The notes under the pieces: model-generated
What the model saw: only the letters and a program-made list of their open reading frames with translations
Database searches by the model: none
What the model was told of the DNA's origin: nothing
Assembly: GCA_033977485.1 (NCBI GenBank)
Contig: CM066983.1
Location: forward strand, 113,002,605 to 113,066,604
Length of the DNA: 64,000 nucleotides
Origin: Hydrangea macrophylla
Taxonomy: Eukaryota > Streptophyta > Magnoliopsida > Cornales > Hydrangeaceae
Direction of reading: 5' to 3'
Translations under genes and position numbers: made by a program
Shown here: positions 21,171 through 33,710 of the stretch, piece by piece
Layout: every line of letters starts with the position of its first letter
Numbering within the stretch: the first letter of the stretch is position 1

Positions 21171-21470
21171 CGTATATGTGTTTAACTTGGTAGCCAATGG
21201 ATGGAAGATTAATTAGAATGGCTGGATCAAAAATTGTGGAGAAAACAAGGAGAATGTATATATAACACAGCTATGGCCTATGGCTTAGCTTGGAGAATTA
21301 GTCCTTACAGCAGTATTATGATGCATGGGATGAGACTTTTGTAGAAGAAAAGAATCACCTTTTTTTTATTATATATAAGGACAATTGAAATGGAAACTCT
21401 ATAATGCTCTTTTATAAGATAGTGTATATATATATATATATTTCAAAACACATATATATTTATATATACA
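21055..21470 (-). promoter_or_regulatory. 5' flank of the FUSC-like gene
   Basis: Contains a (GT)n/(TA)n microsatellite (21128-21178) and further AT-rich sequence with TA runs near 21425-21441. The core promoter must lie here, but the TA runs make any TATA-box choice arbitrary. Confidence 0.35.
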
Positions 21471-21666
21471 TTCCGGATCTTAAGCGGACTTTAAAAAAGG
21501 GATTTACAAAAGGATCGTGTAAAAAGTGAGAATTTCTCACAAAAATTTTGTGAGAATTTCTCACTTTGTACATGCTTCTCACTTTTTTTGTGAGAAATTC
21601 TCACTATTTACACGTACGGTCCGTCTTTTAGGTCCGTTTTTTAAGACCCGCTTAAGATCCGAACTA
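21471..21666. mobile_element. MITE with GGATCTTAAGCGG ends
   Basis: Left end TTCCGGATCTTAAGCGGACT, right end complemented GTTCGGATCTTAAGCGGGTC. The interior is a stack of GTGAGAATTTCTCAC palindromic units. About 420 bp upstream of the FUSC-like start codon. Confidence 0.8.
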
Positions 21667-21709
21667 TATATATAATGTAAATATCTTTGGCCTCCACAGA
21701 TATTTGTTA

Positions 21710-22551
21710 GGGTAAAAAACATTTTGTCTACTCAAACTATACACACTTTTGCAGTTCACACTCCGAACTTTAAAAAGTTGCAATATCCCCCCTGAACTAT
21801 CTTTAGGGTTGCAATGTCCCCCTGAACTTCAAAAAGTTGAAATGTCCCCCCAAACTATCGTGTGTGTTGCAATCTTCCCCATGAACTATCTTTCGTGTTG
21901 CAATGTCAACCCTACCATCACATTCCGTCAAGAAATGTGATGGAATTTGCTCGTGTGGGACGCATATGCTAAATTTCAAAGGCATTCGTGACATTTCACC
22001 ATCCCCTTCTAAATTGACAATCATAAAAATCATAAAAACTCCAACATTTTCTTGCTACATAACAAATTACTCCCTCCGTCCCATTTTGTGAGTACATCTT
22101 TGGGAACTCAACTTATTAAGGGGACAAGAAGAATCTACACGTACTTTCTACAATTGTCCATAATCATTACAACTACTTTTTTAATTGTCTTGGTGTAGAT
22201 TTTAATGAAGGGTAGATTTGGAAAGTAAGTAAAAATTGTATACCAAATTAGGAAAGTGGACACTAATTTTGGGACATCCCAAAATGGAATACATGACTCA
22301 CAAATTGGGACGAAGGGAGTAATTGATTAAAAAAAGGGCAATTTAGTGAAATTAACTGAGTTTTTATGAATTTTTATGATATTTATGATTGTTAATTTAG
22401 AAGCGAAAGGTGAAATGTCATAAATGCCCTTGAAATTTGGCACGTGCGTCCCACATGAACAAATTACAACACATTTCTTGACGAAATGTGAAATTTGGGA
22501 TGAAAATTACAAAAACGTGTATAATTTGAACGGCCAAAATACTTTTTACCC
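21710..22551. mobile_element. MULE-type element with 9-bp target duplication
   Basis: Flanked by a perfect TATTTGTTA (21701-21709 and 22552-22560). Ends GGGTAAAAAACATTTTG and, complemented from the right, GGGTAAAAAGTATTTTGG. Same GGGTAAA start and 9-bp duplication as the foldback at 14655. The left half carries repeats of the type GTTGCAATGTCCCCCTGAAC. A Stowaway MITE is nested inside. Confidence 0.85.
22070..22319. mobile_element. Stowaway MITE (250 bp)
   Basis: CTCCCTCCGTCCCATTTTGTG at left, CAAATTGGGACGAAGGGAG at right, with TA on both sides (22068-22069, 22320-22321). These are the standard Stowaway (Tc1/mariner) end and target. Confidence 0.93.
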
Positions 22552-23741
22552 TATTTGTTATTATATCAGCATTCATTCGATCATTTGATCTGAATAACAA
22601 GTGGAGGCCTCTCGCAGCAAAATTTTAACAATATACCTTTACTACTTTAACAATATACCTTTACTATCTAGACAAATGACCGTAGTAATTAAATGCACTT
22701 GTAAATGGCACCCTCTTTTGACAAATTTGCCCGGTATAAATGTAAAGGGAGCATAGTTGGCTTTTTATATCACAGTCAAATATTTGTCATTTAAGGTAAC
22801 TACGTAAACAAGAGTTTTTTCAGTACATAAATTTCATACTCTCTTCTTTTTTTTCTTCTTTTATATATAGATATGCGATGAAGTTCGAATATCGAATTTA
22901 TGTATTGCAGAGAATTTATATACCAAACTATTTATCACTTGAGCTATATCAACCTATACATAAATTTCATACTTTGACAAAGTACTTTAATATAATTTAT
23001 ATTCAAAAGACATATGGTAGGTCGCTTATATATATATATATATATTTCACGTTTGTATAGTACAAATTGATTCGGCCATCATGTCTATTTGTAAAGTTTC
23101 CTTCTTGATTGCTATAAAAGTTGTTTTTAATAATTTTGTTTTTGGGAAATGTTTGGTACACACACTTTTTCATACACTATGCTTTAAACACATGTACTTT
23201 GTGCTGTTTTGAATTTTTCACACTTTTTTGTGCACCACTTACATAGCACAAGTTACATGTATTTAAAGCTGTGTGTCAAAAAGTGTGTCAAAAAGTGTGT
23301 GTATGTAGCACTACTCCTTTGTGGTGTTTGAATTTTTTAAACTTTTCTGTGCACCACTTACATAGCACAAGGTACATGCATTTAAAACTGTATGTCATAA
23401 AATGTGTCAAAAAGTGTGTGTATGTAGCACTACTCTTTATTTTTTTTGTTTTAGCCAGAGATACTAAGACGTTTCTGCAGTTGGAACTTGGACGGTTAGA
23501 AAAATAAAAGCGCGAGTTAGGCGAACCGTGCTCTTTTGAAATCAACATAGTTGATTTTGGAATTTCCCTTTTGGTTTGTACCTTTTCGTAATTTTAGCCC
23601 CTGCCGCTCCTTCCATGTGTGGCTCTTCTTTCGCCGCGTTGTCTGTTCCTCTTTCTCACTCACTTCAATTCACACTGCCACGTGGAAACACCTAGGGCCT
23701 TTGTTGTTCCACGTTGGTATTGATATCATTCAAATATTATA
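22552..23741. other. AT-rich spacer with MITE-family fragments
   Basis: 22625-22670 repeats TTTAACAATATACCTTTACTA. 23150-23440 contains two tandem, diverged copies of a block with CACTTACATAGCACAAG and GTGTGTCAAAAAGTGTGTGT, related to the MITE at 18732. No gene is supported. Confidence 0.5.
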
Positions 23742-23922
23742 TCTATATACTAAAATAGAAAGAGAGTAGGAATGTAGGATGGGTACCAAAGAAATATTTT
23801 TAATTACATTAAAATTTATACAATTTATTAATTAAATTTGTTCACAAGAGTATTAAAATGTCATTTGAAACAAAATTTAAATACCATCCACTATTTTGCA
23901 CTCACAAAGTAAGTGGCGCCCT

Positions 23923-24428
23923 CTAGTACATATGCAGAGGGAAAGGGAGGGGTTCCCACTTTTTGAGTTTTATCATAAATAATTACTAGTAAATCTATGC
24001 AGTTTCTTTCCCCAAAAATTATCACAAGGGTATTAAAATACCCAATTGTAAAAGAAAAAAAACTTCTTAACAGTTTGGCTAAAATCCTCAAAAAAACTGC
24101 TTGAGCAATTGAAAAAAAAAAATTGCTCAAAAAAAGAACTAATTACACACACGGAGTGTGTGTGACACTTCTAGTACATATATAAAGGGAAAATGAGGGG
24201 TTCCCATTTTTGGGTTTTATCATCAATAATTACCAGTAAACATATGCAATTTTCCTTCCCAAAAAATTATCACAAGGGCATTAAAATGCCCATTGTAAAA
24301 GTAAAAAACTTCTTAACAGTTTGGCTAACAATAACTGCTAAAAAAAAACTGCTTGACCAGTTGGGAAAAAAAAAAAAACTACTCCAAATAAGAACTTATT
24401 ACACACACGGAGTGTGTGTGGCACCGTC
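23923..24428. repeat. Tandem duplication of about 250 bp in the Helitron
   Basis: Two units start TCTAGTACATAT (23923 and 24170) and share GGGGTTCCCA, TTTTATCA, AATTATCACAAGGG and CTTCTTAACAGTTTGGCTAA; both end with ACACACACGGAGTGTGTGTG. The end motif is itself a hairpin. Confidence 0.85.
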
Positions 24429-24440
24429 TAGTGTACAATA

Positions 24441-24629
24441 ATGCTAGAGAAACAACTAATTACACAACCCTTGTCACAATTCACAACATTTAAAGTAAAA
24501 AGTACTACATTTAAAGCACAATCATTAAAGTGTTTTGTCTTTATGTGTGATACTTTAAAATGTGGTGCATCTTGTTTTAAATGTTGTGAATTGTGAAAAT
24601 GATTGTGCAGTTAATTGTGTCTCTAGCAT
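24441..24629. mobile_element. MITE nested in the Helitron
   Basis: ATGCTAGAG at left and CTCTAGCAT at right, with TA on both sides. Arms share CACAATTCACAACATTTAAA. Confidence 0.8.
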
Positions 24630-25454
24630 TAAGGCAATAAAAGTTTTGCAATTATGAAAACTTATGTTTTTGTGATTGTGATAGGTAGCACAATAGATTA
24701 TGGTCCGAATTAACTATGATAGTTGTAGCATTTACATAATACATATGCAAAAGTGATTATAGTACTGTCATAATTGATTGTATAAATATTGATTAAATTG
24801 CCCATGATTATAGTGTTGTAATTGGATGTTAGCCTCTTATATATGTTAGTGTTTGAAAAAACTCATTTGTGGTAAAAATTTATCAATTACTGTATAAAAA
24901 AAATAGTATACATGAGAAGCGATCCGCTACTTTTTTTTTTTTTGCGCTAGCATGTTAGCAAATGAACTTTTAATAGCATGCAAGTCTTTATTCATCTTAT
25001 TAATATTATGCGTCCATGATAATTCAAGTATGCATTCTATTTAATTATTTTTTGGAATCTCACCAAGAAAGTTAAATGCAAACTAGTTTAGCTTAATCAA
25101 ATTTGTTCCCTAATAATTCAATATTTTTGACAATAACACAAATATTTGTAAGAAAACCTTAAATTATTATCACTTTATTGAAAATTTTAAATCATATTTA
25201 CTCTCCCGTGCATAGCACGGGTACCAAGCTAGTATATATAAGATGCAGTTGGAGTACATCTTCATCATTTATAAAAGCACTTATATGTGTATGTGTGTAT
25301 ATATATATATATATATTTAGGGTGATGCTATATACACTATCTTTTTTGCTAAATACACCACTTGCACTCACACATTTTTTATCGTTTAACACTACATGGT
25401 GGTGTATTTAGCAGAAAAAGTTGTGTCTTCACCCTATATTTATAGGGCTAGACT

Positions 25455-25580
25455 CTCTAGTGCACTGGACTTAAATATTTTAAGCCTAAAAAAACTTGCG
25501 GGGCGACGGCATGGGGCGAGGTCAGCGGGGCGGCATATGATTTTTTTAGGCTTAAAAATTAAAAGCACAGTGCACTTACC
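25455..25580. mobile_element. Small foldback with a GC-rich loop
   Basis: Outer arms AGTGCACTG / CAGTGCACT and a perfect inner stem TAAGCCTAAAAAAA (25481-25494) with its complement (25541-25554). The 46-bp loop is strikingly GC-rich (CGGGGCGACGGC, GGGGCGAGG) in AT-rich surroundings. No target duplication was identified. Confidence 0.6.
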
Positions 25581-25747
25581 CAATGCACGAGTCTGTTTCT
25601 ATATTTATGTGTGTGTGTGTTAAAAACAAGAGTACCTATATGTGTATATTTATTTTGCGGGAATCAAACATAAAGTATTGAAAGCCGTGAACAAATATAT
25701 AGTGTAGCCGATCCCTCCCTCTCCCTTGCATATATTTATTATATAGT

Positions 25748-25926
25748 AGAACACTTCTACTAAGGACGTTCTTACTTTATTAAGTTAATGACTTTTATCT
25801 GTGTCATTAGATCGAGTTTTTATTAAGGGTATTGTTGTCATTTCATTTTTTAAAATGATGATCTAACGGCTGAAAACAGAAGTCCTTAACTTAATAAAGT
25901 AAGGACGTCCCTACTAGAAATATTCT
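25748..25926. mobile_element. MITE with 47-bp inverted ends
   Basis: Left AGAACACTTCTACTAAGGAC and right complemented AGAATATTTCTAGTAGGGAC, then shared TTACTTTATTAAGTTAA. No transposase; target duplication unclear. Confidence 0.75.
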
Positions 25927-26365
25927 GTATATATATAATAACATACTTATACATAGAAGTCATGGGTGACGATGATATCCACACCATTTTGGTCTCTGTC
26001 AATTCCATTCCATGCTATCTTAAATTAACTTATGTAACTCATCAAATATGATTACGAACTTAAAGGGTTTAAGTATTGAGATATTTAATATTTTGTATTA
26101 AGGATGTTTACATTATTTTCACCGTAGAACAAACACGTCGTATTCCACAAGCTCTATAGTATATCTCTGTTGGTTTTTTTTGCTGATAGTATCTATATAT
26201 GTATTTTATGTACATGCATCCCAATAAAATCATATATGATATGCCACGGTCTTTTTCCCTAGTAACAGTGACCTTTGCTCTTGCTATTACGAAAATAGGG
26301 TTAACCTTTTTTTTGGAATTTGCATTTAAATAATTGAAATGAGTGATTGAACAAATTTCTGGGAC

Positions 26366-26476
26366 TATCAAATATAATGAGAACTACTATGGTGTAGTAG
26401 TAGTATAGTTTGAGAAGTTTTTCTATGTGGCAGTCACACGGAGTGACATACACCATCGGGCCTAGGTGGAGTAAGG
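26366..26476. repeat. Block shared with 45969-46078
   Basis: About 110 bp including ATAATGAGAACTACTATG, GAGAAGTTTTTCTA and GGCAGTCACAC, repeated in direct orientation at 45969-46078. In both places it borders a GTGACGG-rich block, but on opposite sides. Confidence 0.8.
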
Positions 26477-26499
26477 GACATATGGCGCATTATAATAAA

Positions 26500-27060
26500 A
26501 TATGTCTTTTTGTGACGGAAAAGATCCGTTACAAAAAAAGTGTAATTCCGTCACAAATACTTTTTGTGACGGAATTGCACATTTTGTGATAGATTTGTGC
26601 TCGACACAAGTTAGGGGAGTCACAAAAAGTTTGTGTCGGGTCAAATTCCGTCATAAAAAGTATCTGTGATTGATTTTGTGTCGAATTTGTGTGTGACACA
26701 AAAAATAGTCACATATATTTATAATTTGTGGCAGTTTATTTGTGTCGACTCGAACTCGTCACAAATAGTATTAGTGACAGATTTGTGTGTGACACAAATA
26801 GTAGTGTCACATTTGATTTGAGGCACTTTATTTGTGTCGACCCGAAACTGTCACAAATACTACTTGTGATGGATTTGTATGAGTACTTTATTTGTGTCAA
26901 CACATAAACATTAAACGTCACAAATTTGTGACGGAATAAATAGTGTTTGTGACTAAATTTTAAACATTGTGACCACAATTATTACCAAAACCGTCACAAA
27001 CAATATTTGTGATGGAAGTTTATATATTGTCACAAAAAATTATTATTTCTCCATCACAAT
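26500..27060. mobile_element. CACTA-like sequence with TTTGTGACGGA repeats
   Basis: Dense copies of TTTGTGACGGA and its complement TCCGTCACAAA, plus TTTGTGTCGA variants, in alternating orientation. This is typical of the subterminal repeats of CACTA transposons. I did not find the CACTACAAGAAA end here, so the boundaries are unknown. Confidence 0.55.
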
Positions 27061-28244
27061 AAATTATGACATACTTATTTTTAACGACAAGAACGACATA
27101 AAATTTAAAAGCATATTAATTAAAGATAAAACAAGATACAATAAAGTATATGTTCATACATAATTGTTTCATAGCTGACATTAATAGAAATAAAATAACA
27201 TGATAATAATCTAAATAAAGTTTTTACGCTCATAATTGATTCTCATCATGATCTAAATCCTCTAATCTCTTGCAACAACCTGAAACAGTAAACGAAAGTG
27301 CAATTAAAAATATAATACTGCAGCCACCTAGTACTCTAAGAGTAAAAGAAAACCAAAAATACAAATTAAAAAAAAATACCGGCAAAGTTTCCTCTGTTTT
27401 TATAACATCCGAAATTTTCATAAACCGGCCTGTGTAAATAAATTTATCACAACCCAAAATCAACATACAACTCTTTAACGCTTTTATTATCTAGCATACT
27501 AAATTTTAGCACAATTTTCTTATCTCAAAGTACTACCAACAACATGATGAGTCTAATGTTAGATCATGCTATACAACAAACAATCGAAAATCACCAACCC
27601 TAATTGTGAATGCACTACAACTCACAATTCTGCTCATTAATACAAGATAACCAATTATATTGTTTTACTACATAAAAACATACACTCACACACTTCAACT
27701 CACAATTATGAAGGCAATTAATAATGAATGGGTAATTAACTAGAGTTATATCTAACAATTTGGTAGTAAACTACATGTACAAAGAAATTACTTCATCATT
27801 TTAATTCGTATCTCCATCAGCCTTAGAGTTTGGGCGGTGCACACTTGATCAAGTTGGAACCAACAAAAATCCATCCCTAGAACCATACACCAAAAAATAA
27901 ATATATTAAAAAAGGGTTTTGTTAACGTATGCCCTTAGGGCATATGTAAAGGTTTTAAAAGTGAAAATAAATAAGGGGTACAATGTGAGTTTTAGTGTCT
28001 AGTGTAGGGTTCAGAGTTTGTCTCCCTGGTTTATTTTCACTTTTGAAACCTTAACATATGCCCTAATGGCACATATTAACAAACCCCATAAGAAAAAAAA
28101 AAAAAACAAAAAAACAACCATGTGAAAAATTGGTACAAGTGATGGCATCAACACAGAAGGAATACAAAGGGTTGCTTCCATAAATTGTGTACACAAATGC
28201 TCATAATATGAGAAAGAAAGTGTGGCAAAGCAAGAGTAAAGATT
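27061..28244. other. Intergenic, no gene recognised
   Basis: AT-rich. A short minus-strand ORF (27466-27230) has a hydrophobic stretch but no recognisable family. 27905-28090 carries GGGCATATGTAAAGGTTT facing AACCTTAACATATGCCC, a possible MITE. Confidence 0.4.
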
Positions 28245-28393
28245 GGGACACATCCAAAGACAATTTTTGGGACACAACTCAAAAGATGTGTCTATATCTC
28301 TCTTTTGATAGGACTGGACCCCACAGTGACATAAGAGAAAGATAGACACATCTTTTAAATTGTGTCCCAAAATTGTATCTTTGAGTGTATTCC
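28245..28393. mobile_element. MITE of the GGGACACA family
   Basis: Starts GGGACACATCCAAAGACAA. TGTGTCTATATCTCTCTTTTG faces GAAAGATAGACACATCTT; the centre has GGACCCCACAGTGACA. Same architecture as 19430, 50071 and 61063. Confidence 0.75.
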
Positions 28394-28488
28394 AAATATT
28401 ATCCTAAAAAAAATAGAATAAACTTGAGAGCCTATGCTAGACTTGGCTTGATTTGTCTTGTTTTTAATAGTAAAGACCATGGATCTAT

Positions 28489-28590
28489 TTTTATTATTAT
28501 TATTATTATTTAGTATTCGTGAGATCCCCCCACCCCCTCACAAAAAAAAAATAAAAAAAGAAAAAAAAAATTAATAATAATAATAATAAT
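28489..28590. repeat. ATT microsatellite inverted repeat
   Basis: (ATT)n at 28491-28510 faces (AAT)n at 28572-28590 across a C-rich and A-rich centre, so the block can fold on itself. Confidence 0.7.
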
Positions 28591-28599
28591 TTATGGTTG

Positions 28600-31244
28600 A
28601 AACAATCTTTAGATGACATTTCTCATCAAACAATCTTGACTAGCTACTGATAATTCACCACAAATTCTATTCCCAAAACATAAAGATGTGGTCAAAAACT
28701 CGCCATGACCTACTTGTCCAACCTGTTAAATGACACCCACAAATGTACTCAAACATGCCTTTAAACGAAAAAGAAAATGGGGAAATGATAACCACAAACC
28801 AGGAAGCACTTGTCTCCTAGGTAGAGTATGTTTGGACATTTCTGCTGGAATAAAATCATTTGTCCAACACATTAAGTGCGGGCGTATTTGATAACCCAAT
28901 TTTCAGCACTTTCTTTAATAATGTATAACCGAAAACCCACTCAGAAACTTTTAAGTAAACAACATTTCTAGCCAAAATTTTACTCCATAAATGAGTTTGA
29001 GTATTGTAAATCAAACATCTTAAATTTGCAACTTAAAAATTCAGTACTTAATTTTACAGTTTTATCAAACAGGATATATATATATATATATATATTAATT
29101 AGGTGTATGTATGGGCATGTTATCTGAATCGCAAAAATGAAATTCAATCGATAAGTATGGGCAGATTTCTAACAATTACTAGTATAATGTACACAAACAA
29201 AAGAAGATACAATAGAGTAGAACATATTCATATAATTATACTTCAATAGTCTACTTATTTCATTAGGATCTCTGTTAAATCTTCCATTGCAACACTTGTA
29301 AATTAAATTAAGGATGCCCCAAACCCACAAAATCATACAAAGAAAAAAAAAAAAAAAAGGAACAGCAAGAAAAGAAAAACTAAACTTGGTTTCATTTATT
29401 ATTTCAATAACAATCTCCAACCAAATCGATTCAATGAAATATCCATTGTACGTTATGTTACTTTCAGTGTGATAAATTTTCCAATTGCCTCACAAGAAGG
29501 CAAATTCAAATTGCCTCACAAGAAGGCAAATGTAGAAGATTGAGTAAGGAACGTGTACACGGTCGAACTCATCTTCATCCAAACAACGATCAATCCCATT
29601 TATAACCTTCAATCAAGATTAAGCTCTCAAGGAAATAAAATTAACTTGTAAACCTAAATGGTTAGATCAAATTAACTTTAGATAAGTCAAGACTCAATTA
29701 AAGGCATCTACTCAAAGCCAAGAGACAAGAAAAGAATTTTACTTCAACCAGTTGAGTTAAAGCCTCTAGCATTCTAGTTTCTCTCTCACCAACCCCATTT
29801 TCAATATTATTCATTTCTCTTCTTGCCTTTTCCATCAATTTTGTACAAAAGTGAAACCATTCCATTCTCGAACTTAGTCCACATCAATTGTTGATTATCA
29901 CTATTCTATTATTTTCCTTTTTCAAAATCTAACTGCAACATTAGATAAGATGTCTCGAGGAAAACAATAAAAGCACAAGCATTGTGGTAGATTGGTAGTA
30001 TAAAAAAAAAAAAAAATATATCCAGGTTGATTAACTGAGAGATAACAAAAGTCAGAACAATTTTTTGAAGATTAGCTTTGCGCTCTTCAACAGGCACGTG
30101 TTGCCATTCACCGTTCCTCTCTAATAGTCCTGCATCATGCATTTAGCTCCAAGAAAAACTGTGGCAGCGATGGGAGGCATTGCAGAGCCCTGCAAATCAA
30201 GTCATGAGATTATTCCACTCACTTATGATCAATATCATGGCGTACATGATGAAATCCCTAGTCAATCCATTACGAACATTTCAAAAGACTCTCTCAATGA
30301 CAGATCTTTCCATTAAGAAGATGCAAAGCAATAAGCTGTATAGCCCATTTATATTTCACCATTACATGTCATTGCTTTCCAAAAAGTTGCATTTGAACCA
30401 GTTCAAATTGAAACATAGCTTATATGTCAAGAGTGATCCTAAAATTATAAACAGGGAGGCACTATGGTTTTCCTATTTCCCCTTTCATCACCCACGAAAA
30501 GAATTGCACCTCAGACACCTTTCCACCGATCCAAAACATCTTCATCGTTGTGATGTATCTGCACTCTTCCGCCCTGTTTGGAAATGCTTAAAATAAGAAA
30601 TGTTTCAGTTCTCCTTTTACTTTCTGTCTGCATTTTATGAGAACTAAGATTATGTCGGTTTGACCTGTAACTAGAGATTAGACTGGGCTCAGACTTCTGT
30701 GGAAGAAATGGGCATTTACAAAACACTCGAGTTTTAGAACTGATTCACTTATGAACCATGGTTCTTTCCCTTCCCAAGCAGCCCCTTAGGATCATGGGGG
30801 AATCCAATTTTATACTGCCTAGACTAAACAATTCCCCAATCCTGAAAAATCTTATAATGTGCCTAGTTACTTGCTTACATATGAATGAAACACCATTCAA
30901 CGAAGTCGTAATATATAAATTGATGCTCCAAACTGGTGTTGTATGAGCAAAAGGTCCATTGAATCGGCCATTCATAGAGACTGACCTATAATGCAGCAGC
31001 CAGAGAATTGTGGTGCTGGCATGGTCTCTTTTTATGGTGTCTTGGGCTAATACAAGATCCGTGTTGGACTTACATATGTAATGGATGCTATAGCAAATGC
31101 TGGAAGTTGAAAATTTACTAGGAAACAAGTTCTCTCTCTCGTGAATGATTGAAATACTAGTATTTTTTTTTTTAAAAAAAGGATCATTTCAATTAGCTCT
31201 AGATTGTAAATCCCAAAAGTTGATACTACCTGAAAAGTTATTCC
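28600..31244. other. Intergenic with possible decayed coding sequence
   Basis: No intact gene. 29473-29530 has a short tandem copy of AATTGCCTCACAAGAAGGCA. Between about 29900 and 30700 minus-strand fragments in several frames (for example AMPPIAATVFLGAKCMMQD, ERNGEWQHVPVEERKANLQK, RVQIHHNDEDVLDRWKG) look like remains of a protein-coding exon set. I do not recognise the family. Confidence 0.35.
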
Positions 31245-31249
31245 CTGAA

Positions 31250-31689
31250 TGTAGATAAATATGCAAGCAAGCATACGAGTCGGGGTTAGGTCACTTACCT
31301 AGTGGAATATAGCCCGACAGGATCGATGAGTCGGCGTTGTTATGAGCCCCCAACAAGAACCACGAACATGCTGCCTCTGTGTGCTTTCTCATGCTTCGCA
31401 TAGGTCGTAGAAGATGCTACTGGAACAATCCCCATGATAGCCACGCGCTAAATCCCATGGCACGATGGTGATGGCCAAGAGAGAGAAAACCGTAGAGAGA
31501 GAGAGGGAGAGAAAGAGAGGCTGCCCAATCTTTTAGGGATCCATGTATATGTGTGTTCATATCATATATATATATACACACATTGATATAAACACACATA
31601 AAACCAAACCCTAGGGCTCCAAGAGCCAAAGTCCATTAGACCTGGTCCAATGATATGTGGGTGCCCGTATGGCCCACATATTTCTTACA
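31250..31689 (-). repeat. Copia 2 3' LTR
   Basis: 440 bp, TG...CA ends, pairing with 41729-42114. It carries about 33 bp (near 31283-31320) absent from the other LTR. Confidence 0.9.
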
Positions 31690-33000
31690 TCTCCCACTCA
31701 CGCACATAGGGCTAGTACTAAAAACAATCTCTCGAAACAGAACTTCTCATCTCTTCATACAGGGAAATAGAACGTGCGACCTTACGAAAAGAAAGTACAG
31801 CGACGGGAGTGTAATGCCAAATCATCACCATAACCAGCAAGACACATCACTCGGAAGCTTCTCGTGTATGCCTTAGACGATTCAACCACACCGGACACAG
31901 CATTCTCAATCCCTCGGTGAAAAGAAGTGCTGCACAAACTCAATATAGTGTACTCATGATATATCAGTAACAAAATACGATTGTCGCAGGCCTGCTAATG
32001 AGTCACAAAAACATAGTGTGTTATTGAATGGTCTTCCCTGAGCCCCAATCCGACTAACTTGACCGCTTGCCCAGACACACCCCATAGAACAGAATTATCT
32101 CATCGTCCTAGGATAGCATGCTAAAGTAGCTGTCATCAAGTGTCCTCTTCATGACACAGTCTCAAGTCGTGAAGGCAACTAGTTTGTAGGATAACCAATG
32201 TCTTGGATATGCTACGTGGCTCACACAGTAATGAAGAGGAATTCATTCACTTCTCCACAGTCGATCGCAAAAGCACATACAGTATGATATGTATGCTATG
32301 GTATTCTTCCATAAAAATGGGCATGTCATTCTGTGTTTGAAAAAACAAGTAACGCCATACGAATCTTAGTCTGGACGTTACACAAAACGTCTAACCTAAG
32401 TTTTCCAGCACAGTCGCCCCTCCTGGCGCCTGTCTGAAAACTCACATTCGGCTGTAAACATGCTACATAGAGTCGTGGAATCTCTCTATGTTCGACCAAA
32501 TATAAAGGTCTCATCTTAGCTCCATCTAAGGCGACATATAGAAATAATCGTTGTTCTTATACTGCGTAGATATAAGTGTTCAAGCTCGCTTTCTAAGCGC
32601 TATGGACACACATATCCTAGCTAGCTATCTAAGCGCCATGAACATAAATGACTCATCTTGCTCGCCATCCAAGCGCCATGGAGACACATGTCCTAGTTTG
32701 CTATCTCGACGCCAAGGTGAATCATCCATGTGAGTAGGTCGATTCAAGCCCGATGACATATTAGAAATGTGCATTCATTCCATTCATGTAACAAACATAT
32801 ATGTATGGAAACCAATTAGTTTACTATTAACTGATAATAAAACTTGAATAATAATGTCAATACCATAATAATGGAATGAGCACATCAAATCCACCAATGG
32901 AGATGTGCCTTAAGACAACTTTCCTTTGCGCAAACCACATCTCAAATGTGACAAAAATGAATGTCCACGTGCTAGAATGGTTTTTGAGATCTTTTAGATA
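31690..33000 (-). other. Copia 2 region between pol and the 3' LTR
   Basis: Non-coding tail of the element, with the polypurine tract at 31690-31700. 32585-32720 holds a tandem minisatellite with AAGCGCCATGGACACA-type units (starts 32593, 32629, 32669 and a decayed one near 32705). No intact ORF. Confidence 0.6.
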
Positions 33001-33705
33001 TGCTCAGGCTTACGTGCTATCACCTTCAATGGGCACAACCTCATCACTATGAGGTAAAGAACCTATCCACTGCAAAAAAGTCGTAAACCAAAACAGCTTC
33101 TCGAACAGCTGGTAAGCACACCACAAATTATGCTTCCATTGCGAACAACATAAGGCAAGGTCCACAGTCCTGCGAACATATTGCAATATACTCTTCACTA
33201 CTCTCTAGTGATAGGACAACAACAACGACTAATTAAATCAACCGCATAACAGACATCTGACTGAGTACACACATTAGCATACTTCAGATTCCCTATTGCG
33301 GATGCATATGGCAGACTGGACATTTGTTTCCTCTTTTCATTATTCTTAAGACACTGATCTAAGGTCAAGGTGAGTCCCTTTTTAAAATTGGGATGTCAAT
33401 GGGTTTACAGCTTTTCATGTGAAAAAACATTCAATAACCCTCGAGAGAAGCTTCTGAGGACGATCTTTCACAATCTAAACTCCCAACACATAGTTGGCAT
33501 CACCCATATCCTCAATCTAAAACTGAGAGGATAACCACTCTTAAGTGGCGACAATGGAACTTATCTCATCCCCAGCTTTCAGGATGTCATCAACATACAA
33601 AGAATTAGAACACTTTTCTTGGACCATTTAATGTACACACATTGTACCACTGCCTAGCCGATTGCTAACTTGAGATAATAAACAGATTGTTTGAGACGGC
33701 ATACT
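33001..33705 (-). pseudogene. Copia 2 RT C-terminus and RNase H (decayed)
   Basis: Minus-strand fragments such as MKSILQYVRRTVDLALCC match the start of the copia RNase H region, and further upstream (higher coordinates) weak YVDD-like and GLKQS-like text is readable. Stops and shifts throughout. The frame is cut at 33706 by a nested solo LTR and resumes past 35831. Confidence 0.65.
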
Positions 33706-33710
33706 TTTGC

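Larger units (their letters stand above)
23742..25232 (+). mobile_element. Non-autonomous Helitron (1.49 kb)
   Basis: Starts TCTATATACTAAAA directly after an A and ends CTAG directly before a T (AT target). Ten bases before the end is the required hairpin: CCCGTGC, loop ATA, GCACGGG (25205-25221), then TACCAAGCTAG. These are the defining features of plant Helitrons. No Rep/helicase is encoded. The interior has a 250-bp tandem duplication (23923-24428) and a nested MITE (24441-24629). Confidence 0.9.
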
